DNA from: a bacterium
GTDB lineage: Bacteria > Pseudomonadota > Alphaproteobacteria > Rhizobiales > Xanthobacteraceae
NCBI GenBank assembly: GCA_029946075.1
Contig: JAQSDT010000776.1
Location: forward strand, 1-10,891
Direction of reading: 5' to 3'
Length of the DNA: 10,891 bases
Positions 7,415-10,891 of the stretch are shown one piece after another (position 1 is the first letter of the stretch; every line of letters starts with the position of its first letter). A program made the position numbers and the translations under genes. Under the pieces are notes generated by a model. That model worked only from the letters and a program-made list of their open reading frames with translations. It did not search any database and had not been told where the DNA came from.

Positions 7415-7419
7415 TCCTT
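7415..7419 (-). promoter_or_regulatory. Ribosome binding site of the GMC dehydrogenase gene
   Basis: AAGGA on the minus strand, 6 bases before the ATG at 7408. It lies just outside repeat element B, so the element leaves the ribosome site exposed. It fixes the GMC start. Confidence 0.7.
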
Positions 7420-7432
7420 CAATCCCCTCTTG

Positions 7433-7516
7433 CCGTCGTACCGGGGCATCGCGCAGCGATGAACCCGGAACCTCGAGATTCCGGGTTCGATGCTTCGCAT
7501 CGCCCCGGAATGACGG
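7433..7516. repeat. Element B: 84-bp cloverleaf-like palindromic repeat between the P450 and GMC genes
   Basis: The outer arms 7433-7447 and 7502-7516 pair at 12 of 15 positions (cc-g-t-c, then ccggggc). Inside are three hairpins: atcgc/gcgat with loop gca (7448-7460), a perfect 10-bp stem gaacccggaa/ttccgggttc with an 8-base loop (7461-7488), and gatgc/gcatc with loop ttc (7489-7501). The hairpins directly abut one another and the outer stem, giving a compact cloverleaf. It ends 3 bases before the P450 stop codon and 24 bases from the GMC start, so it would be transcribed within the operon mRNA. It may lower or protect one part of the message. I recall similar sequence as a frequent dispersed repeat in Bradyrhizobium and Rhodopseudomonas. 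Confidence 0.8.
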
Positions 7517-7519
7517 TGA

Positions 7520-8743
7520 CTAGTTCACAATCCTCACCGGCAGCGTGCGGATGCCGCGGATGAAATTCGAATAGAGTCGCTGCGGCCGGCCGACCATCTC
7601 AAAACGGAGGTCCCTTGCCAACACTTCTTCCCAGAGAATGCGGATCTGCTGTTCGGCGAGACGGTCGCCGACGCAGCGGTGGATGCCGGCGCCGAACGCG
7701 AGATGCTGGCGCGGCTTGGCGCGATCGATGATGAATTCATCCGCGCGGTCGATCTTGCTCTCGTCGCGGTTGCCGGAGATGTACCACATCACGACCTTGT
7801 CGCCCCTGGCGATCCTGCGCCCGGCGAGTTCGACGTCGTTGCGCGCGGTGCGGCGCATGTGCAGCACCGGCGTGTGGTAGCGGATGGTTTCCGACACGAG
7901 ATTGGGGATCAATTCCCGACGCGACCGCAGCAGTTCGAACTGCTCGGGGTTGTCGACCAGCGCCATCAACCCGCCGCTCATCGAATTGCGCGTGGTGTCG
8001 TTGCCGCCGACGATCAGCAGCGCAATCGTGCCGATAAACTCGCGCGCCTGCAGATTTCGCGTCGCTTCCGAGTGCGACAGCATCGAGATCAAATCGAAGG
8101 TCGGTGCCGCCGCGGCGCGCGCGTCCCACAATTTGCGGAAATACTCGCCCATCTTGGTCAGTTCGGCGACGCGTTCACCCTGCGAATGCACCACCGCATC
8201 GGGCGAATCGACGTTGGCGATGGCCACATCCGACCACCAGGTCAGCTTCATGCGATCTTCCCAGGGAAAATCGAACAGGGTCGCCAGCATCATGTTGGTG
8301 AGCACGGTCGAGACCCGCTCGGCCCAATCGAACGTCTGGCCCCGCGGCAACGCATCCAGCACATCCGACGTACGCTTGCGGATCAGCGGCTCGAAATTGG
8401 CGAGATGGGACGGCGCGACAATGGGCGCGACGGTACGCCGATGCGCGGTGTGTCCCGGCGGGTCCATCCGGATGAAATTGGCGAACTCCTGCCCCAGCGG
8501 CTGATCCGTGATCTGGATGCCGCCGAACTCCGAGCTCGACGAATAATTCTCGTGATCGAGTTCGACCGTGAAAATATCGTCGTAGCGCGTTACCGACCAG
8601 TACGGCCCGAACGGCGAACTTTCGCAATAATGCACGGGATCGTCGCGGCGGAGCTGCTCGAACAACGGTCGCCAGGTGTCATCCTGATAGAGGTGGGGAT
8701 CGCTGACGTCGATCGAGGCCAGCTTGCGCAGCGCCTGGGCCAT
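7520..8743 (-). CDS. Cytochrome P450, CYP153-like
   Basis: This 407-residue soluble bacterial P450 has the I-helix oxygen-activation motif GGNDTT (246-251), the ExxR pair Glu285/Arg288, and the haem loop FGAGIHRCVG with thiolate ligand Cys357. RPLFEQLRRDDPVHYC, SPFGPYWSVTRYDDI, RMDPPGHTAHRRTV, DFPWEDRMKLTWWSD, HMRRTA and VVMWYISGNRDE match my memory of the CYP153 family. Those enzymes hydroxylate terminal positions of alkanes and also some cyclic and terpenoid hydrocarbons using ferredoxin and ferredoxin reductase. Neither partner is in the window. The frame stays open far upstream, antisense to the BVMO gene, but the true start is the ATG at 8741-8743: a purine-rich GGGGAGGGA sits 4 bases before it and the homologous N-terminus begins there. 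It is the first gene of the minus-strand operon with the GMC pair and is divergent from the BVMO. The CYP153 assignment is from recognition; the subfamily and substrate are unknown. Confidence 0.93.
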   Translation of the reverse strand: MAQALRKLASIDVSDPHLYQDDTWRPLFEQLRRDDPVHYCESSPFGPYWSVTRYDDIFTVELDHENYSSSSEFGGIQITDQPLGQEFANFIRMDPPGHTAHRRTVAPIVAPSHLANFEPLIRKRTSDVLDALPRGQTFDWAERVSTVLTNMMLATLFDFPWEDRMKLTWWSDVAIANVDSPDAVVHSQGERVAELTKMGEYFRKLWDARAAAAPTFDLISMLSHSEATRNLQAREFIGTIALLIVGGNDTTRNSMSGGLMALVDNPEQFELLRSRRELIPNLVSETIRYHTPVLHMRRTARNDVELAGRRIARGDKVVMWYISGNRDESKIDRADEFIIDRAKPRQHLAFGAGIHRCVGDRLAEQQIRILWEEVLARDLRFEMVGRPQRLYSNFIRGIRTLPVRIVN

Positions 8744-8747
8744 GATG

Positions 8748-8756
8748 TCCCTCCCC
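8748..8756 (-). promoter_or_regulatory. Ribosome binding site of the P450 gene
   Basis: GGGGAGGGA on the minus strand, 4 bases before the ATG at 8743. It decides the start against a much longer upstream open frame. Confidence 0.75.
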
Positions 8757-8916
8757 TTTTTCCGTCGCCGCTTGCCGGGCGCTCCCGATGGGGACGATAG
8801 GGGCAGATGCGGCCATGAGTAAAGCCGCGAGGGGTCACCCGGCTGCAAACCTGCAACCCTGCCACGCGTCCACGCGGGGTTTGTCCACCGGCGCCATCGC
8901 GGGTAACTTTGGCGGC

Positions 8917-8921
8917 AAGGA
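8917..8921 (+). promoter_or_regulatory. Ribosome binding site of the BVMO gene
   Basis: AAGGA, 5 bases before the ATG at 8927. This favours the ATG over the in-frame TTG at 8909. Confidence 0.7.
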
Positions 8922-8926
8922 CAGCA

Positions 8927-10537
8927 ATGGGAGCGACACCGATTCCGGACTTTGACGCGATCATCATCGGCGCCGGCCTTTCCGGCATGTACCAGTTGTA
9001 CCGGCTGCGCGAGCAAGGCTTGCGGGTGCGCGTGTTCGAGGCGGGCACCAATGTCGGCGGTACCTGGTACTGGAACCGCTATCCCGGCGCACGCTTTGAC
9101 TCCGAGAGTTACTCCTACGGCTATTCCTTCTCCAAGGAGCTGCTGCAGGAATGGGACTGGTCCGAGCATTTTGCGGGCCAGCCGGAAACGCTCCGCTACT
9201 GCAACTTCGTGGCCGACAAGTTCGACCTGCGGCGGGACATCCAGTTCGAAAGCCGGGTGAAGGCGGCCGTCTACGACGACAATTCCCCGAGCTGGAGCGT
9301 CACGCTGGAGGATGGCAGCAGCTTCACTTGCCGATTCCTGATCACGGCGATCGGGCCGCTCTCGACGCCCACCCTGCCCCGGGTCGAAGGCCTTGACGCC
9401 TTCAAGGGCGCTTCGTTCCATACCGCGCGATGGCCCAAGGAGCCGGTAGACTTCACCGGCAAGCGCGTCGCCGTCATCGGCACCGGCGCGACCGGCATCC
9501 AGACGATTCAGACCATCGCCGGCCAGGTCGGGCATCTGACCGTGTTCCAGCGCACGGCGAACTGGGCCGCGCCGTTGCACAACGGCAAGATCGACGCGGA
9601 GACGCAGGCCAAAATCAAGGCCAGCTACCCCGAAATCTTCGCTCGCTGCCGCGAGACGTTTGCCTGCTTCATTCATACGACCGACCCGCGCGGCGCGTTC
9701 GAGGTCTCGGACGAGGAACGCGAGGCGAACTACGAGCGGCTCTACGGCGAGCGCGGCTTCGGCATCTGGATCGGCAATTTCAATGACATCCTGATCGACA
9801 AGAAGGCCAACGCGACGATCTCCGATTTCGTCGCGCGCAAGATTCGCCAGCGGGTGAAAAACCGGGCCGTCGCCGAGAAGCTGATCCCCGGGAATCACGG
9901 CTTCGGTACGCGCCGGCTGCCGCTCGAGACCTTCTATTACGAGGTCTACAACCAGGACAATGTCGAGCTGGTCGACATCAAGGAAACGCCGATCGAGCGG
10001 CTCACGGCCAAAGGTATCAAGACCAGCGACAAGGAATACGAGTTCGACATCATCATCTATGCGACCGGCTTCGACGCCATCACCGGCAGCTTCGACAAGA
10101 TCGACTTCCGCGGCACCGGCGGCGTGCGGCTGAAGGACAAGTGGAAGACCGGGCCAGAAACCTATCTCGGTATCATGGTGCACGAATTCCCGAACATGCT
10201 GATGCTGATGGGCCCGCACACCGCGCTCGGCAATATCCCGCGCAGCATCGAATACAGCGTGGACTGGGTGACCGGGCTGATTTCGTTTGCGACGGAGAAA
10301 AAACTGACGCGGCTGGAGGCGACGCCGGATGGCGTGAAATCCTGGACCGACCACGTCAGGACGCTCGGCGAAGGCATGCTGTCCAACGAGGTCGATTCCT
10401 GGATGACCGGGATCAATTCCAACGTCGAAGGCAAGCAGACGCGTATCGTCGCGCGTTACAGCGGCAGCGCGCCGGCCTATCGCGCACGGTGCGACGAGGT
10501 GGCGGCGAAGGGGTATGTCGAGTTGCGGCTGGGGTAG
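8927..10537 (+). CDS. Baeyer-Villiger-type flavin monooxygenase (FAD, NADPH)
   Basis: This 536-residue class B flavoprotein monooxygenase inserts oxygen next to a ketone or aldehyde carbonyl to give an ester or lactone. Motifs in order are FAD Rossmann GAGLSG (15-20), GGTWYWNRYPGARFDSES (44-61), the BVMO fingerprint FKGASFHTARWP (159-170, F-x-G-x3-H-x3-W-P), and the NADPH Rossmann GTGATG (185-190). GTRRLPLETFYYE follows (Arg329/Arg330, region of the catalytic arginine), then YATGFD (378-383). Length and order match cyclohexanone/phenylacetone-type monooxygenases. It is probably soluble: no signal peptide or membrane helix. The start at 8927 is chosen for its Shine-Dalgarno; a TTG six codons upstream is the alternative. 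It is divergent from the CYP153-like gene, suggesting shared regulation and a joint pathway. The ketone substrate cannot be read from the sequence. Confidence 0.93.
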   Translation: MGATPIPDFDAIIIGAGLSGMYQLYRLREQGLRVRVFEAGTNVGGTWYWNRYPGARFDSESYSYGYSFSKELLQEWDWSEHFAGQPETLRYCNFVADKFDLRRDIQFESRVKAAVYDDNSPSWSVTLEDGSSFTCRFLITAIGPLSTPTLPRVEGLDAFKGASFHTARWPKEPVDFTGKRVAVIGTGATGIQTIQTIAGQVGHLTVFQRTANWAAPLHNGKIDAETQAKIKASYPEIFARCRETFACFIHTTDPRGAFEVSDEEREANYERLYGERGFGIWIGNFNDILIDKKANATISDFVARKIRQRVKNRAVAEKLIPGNHGFGTRRLPLETFYYEVYNQDNVELVDIKETPIERLTAKGIKTSDKEYEFDIIIYATGFDAITGSFDKIDFRGTGGVRLKDKWKTGPETYLGIMVHEFPNMLMLMGPHTALGNIPRSIEYSVDWVTGLISFATEKKLTRLEATPDGVKSWTDHVRTLGEGMLSNEVDSWMTGINSNVEGKQTRIVARYSGSAPAYRARCDEVAAKGYVELRLG

Positions 10538-10563
10538 CGACAAGAATTAGCTCGTTAGACATT

Positions 10564-10687
10564 GTCGTCCCGGCGAACGCCGGGACCCATACGCCGCGGC
10601 GGTTCTGATTGGAAAAGACAAGTCACGGCGATCTCGCAAAACAACCATGGCCGGTGGTTATGGGTCCCGGCTCAAGGCCGGGACGAC
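10564..10687. repeat. Element C: 124-bp palindromic repeat with self-complementary arms
   Basis: The arms 10564-10591 and 10659-10687 are inverted copies that match except at their 4- to 5-base centres (gaac versus tcaag). Each arm is itself a hairpin (cccggc/gccggg). The spacer carries a perfect 10-bp palindrome cgccgcggcg (10592-10601) and an aacca/tggtt pair around 10643-10659. It lies 26 bases after the BVMO stop and may form the 3' end of that transcript. The gtcgtcccggcgaac arm type is, from memory, widespread in Bradyrhizobium and Rhodopseudomonas. Confidence 0.8.
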
Positions 10688-10762
10688 GGTGGATATAGTT
10701 TCGCGTTCTCGCGACATGAATGCCCGAGGCTTGTCCGTTCGTTTGCCCCCGGAAATCCGAGG

Positions 10763-10877
10763 GCGCAGGGAAGACCGGGTGCGCGCTGCACCCGAGGTCT
10801 CGCATGCGGTTGCACACAAATGGTATGCTGCACGCGAGCATACAGGTTCAGCGGAGAGCATCCGGCCTTCCCTGCGC
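10763..10877. repeat. Element D: 115-bp palindromic repeat
   Basis: The terminal arms gcgcagggaagaccgg (10763-10778) and ccggccttccctgcgc (10862-10877) pair at 15 of 16 positions. Inside are two strong hairpins. One is gggtgc/gcaccc with loop gcgct (10777-10793), extendable by agacc/ggtct to 10772-10800 as an alternative to the outer stem. The other is a perfect 7-bp gtatgct/agcatac hairpin (10823-10843). The sequence continues to the window edge, and I recall this string as part of a longer dispersed Bradyrhizobium repeat, so the full unit may extend beyond. Confidence 0.7.
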
Positions 10878-10891
10878 AATGGTTTTACGGC

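Larger units (their letters stand above)
8744..8926. promoter_or_regulatory. Divergent promoter region between the P450 and BVMO genes
   Basis: This 183-base region must hold promoters for both directions. Visible structure: three imperfect tandem octamers (ctgcaaac, ctgcaacc, ctgccacg; 8843-8866), then overlapping octamers ccacgcgt and ccacgcgg (8862-8877). Imperfect direct 9-mers cgatgggga/cgatagggg lie at 8786-8803, and a gcggc/gccgc 5-bp inverted pair flanks catgagtaaa near 8810-8829. The tandem octamers could bind a regulator controlling both genes, but no known operator is recognised. No confident -35/-10 pair was found and no regulator gene lies in the window. Confidence 0.45.
10538..10891. 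other. Gene-free right end made of repeats
   Basis: No convincing gene follows the BVMO stop. Two structured repeats occupy most of it (elements C and D). The 75 bases between them (10688-10762) contain only a small cgcg-ttct-cgcg hairpin and no recognised motif. Short minus-strand open frames here run across the palindromes and lack any recognisable protein. Confidence 0.7.

Noticed and set aside
7679..8800. 373-codon plus-strand open frame
   Set aside because: Antisense to the P450; no motif.
8815..8955. Possible 46-residue leader peptide ahead of and overlapping the BVMO start
   Set aside because: No convincing ribosome site, and composition reflects the tandem octamers; nothing supports translation.
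8744..10543. In-frame upstream extension of the P450 open frame across the BVMO gene (minus strand, about 600 codons)
   Set aside because: It is antisense to a conserved BVMO, has no recognisable domain, and the P450 has a good ribosome site and family-like start at 8743. High GC third positions keep antisense frames open.
10623..10879. Two 72-73 codon minus-strand open frames at the right end
   Set aside because: They run through elements C and D and resemble no protein I recognise.

Overview
The window looks like a chromosomal segment of a Bradyrhizobium-type alphaproteobacterium (Bradyrhizobium, Rhodopseudomonas or a close relative). The evidence is the high GC content, the strong G/C third-position bias that opens long antisense shadow frames, the protein flavour, and several intergenic palindromic repeats of the kind I recall as dispersed in that group. 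This placement is inference, since no rRNA or other phylogenetic marker is present. I see no tRNA, transposase, integrase or CRISPR array.

Left part (1-5194), all on the plus strand. First comes the 3' end of a large molybdenum hydroxylase subunit of the xanthine dehydrogenase family. It is fused through a membrane helix to three c-type cytochrome domains, the NicB/IorB-like architecture. Next is pncB (nicotinate phosphoribosyltransferase, NAD salvage), then metY (O-acetylhomoserine sulfhydrylase), with an alpha/beta hydrolase starting 3 bases after it. The last codons of the hydrolase lie inside a 180-bp palindromic repeat.

Middle and right part (5353-10537) is an oxidative catabolism block. 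On the minus strand, in transcription order, are a CYP153-like cytochrome P450, a GMC-family FAD dehydrogenase and a small protein resembling gluconate/glucose dehydrogenase subunit 3 (gamma). Divergent from the P450, across a 183-bp intergenic region, is a plus-strand Baeyer-Villiger-type flavin monooxygenase. The reactions suggest a route of hydroxylation (P450), alcohol oxidation (GMC), oxygen insertion next to a carbonyl (BVMO) and possibly ester hydrolysis (the hydrolase at 4376-5194). The GMC enzyme has a C-x5-C-x3-C cysteine trio spaced like the 3Fe-4S ligands of bacterial FAD glucose dehydrogenases. It therefore probably passes electrons to a carrier rather than to oxygen. No ferredoxin, ferredoxin reductase or dedicated cytochrome partner is in the window.

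Intergenic DNA is dominated by structured repeats. Four elements have a long outer stem or paired arms enclosing several hairpins: A 5164-5343, B 7433-7516, C 10564-10687 and D 10763-10877. A smaller one, E, lies at 2991-3044 upstream of metY. They differ in sequence. A lies between convergent genes and supplies the hydrolase C-terminus. B lies between the P450 and GMC genes of one apparent operon. C and D fill the gene-free right end.
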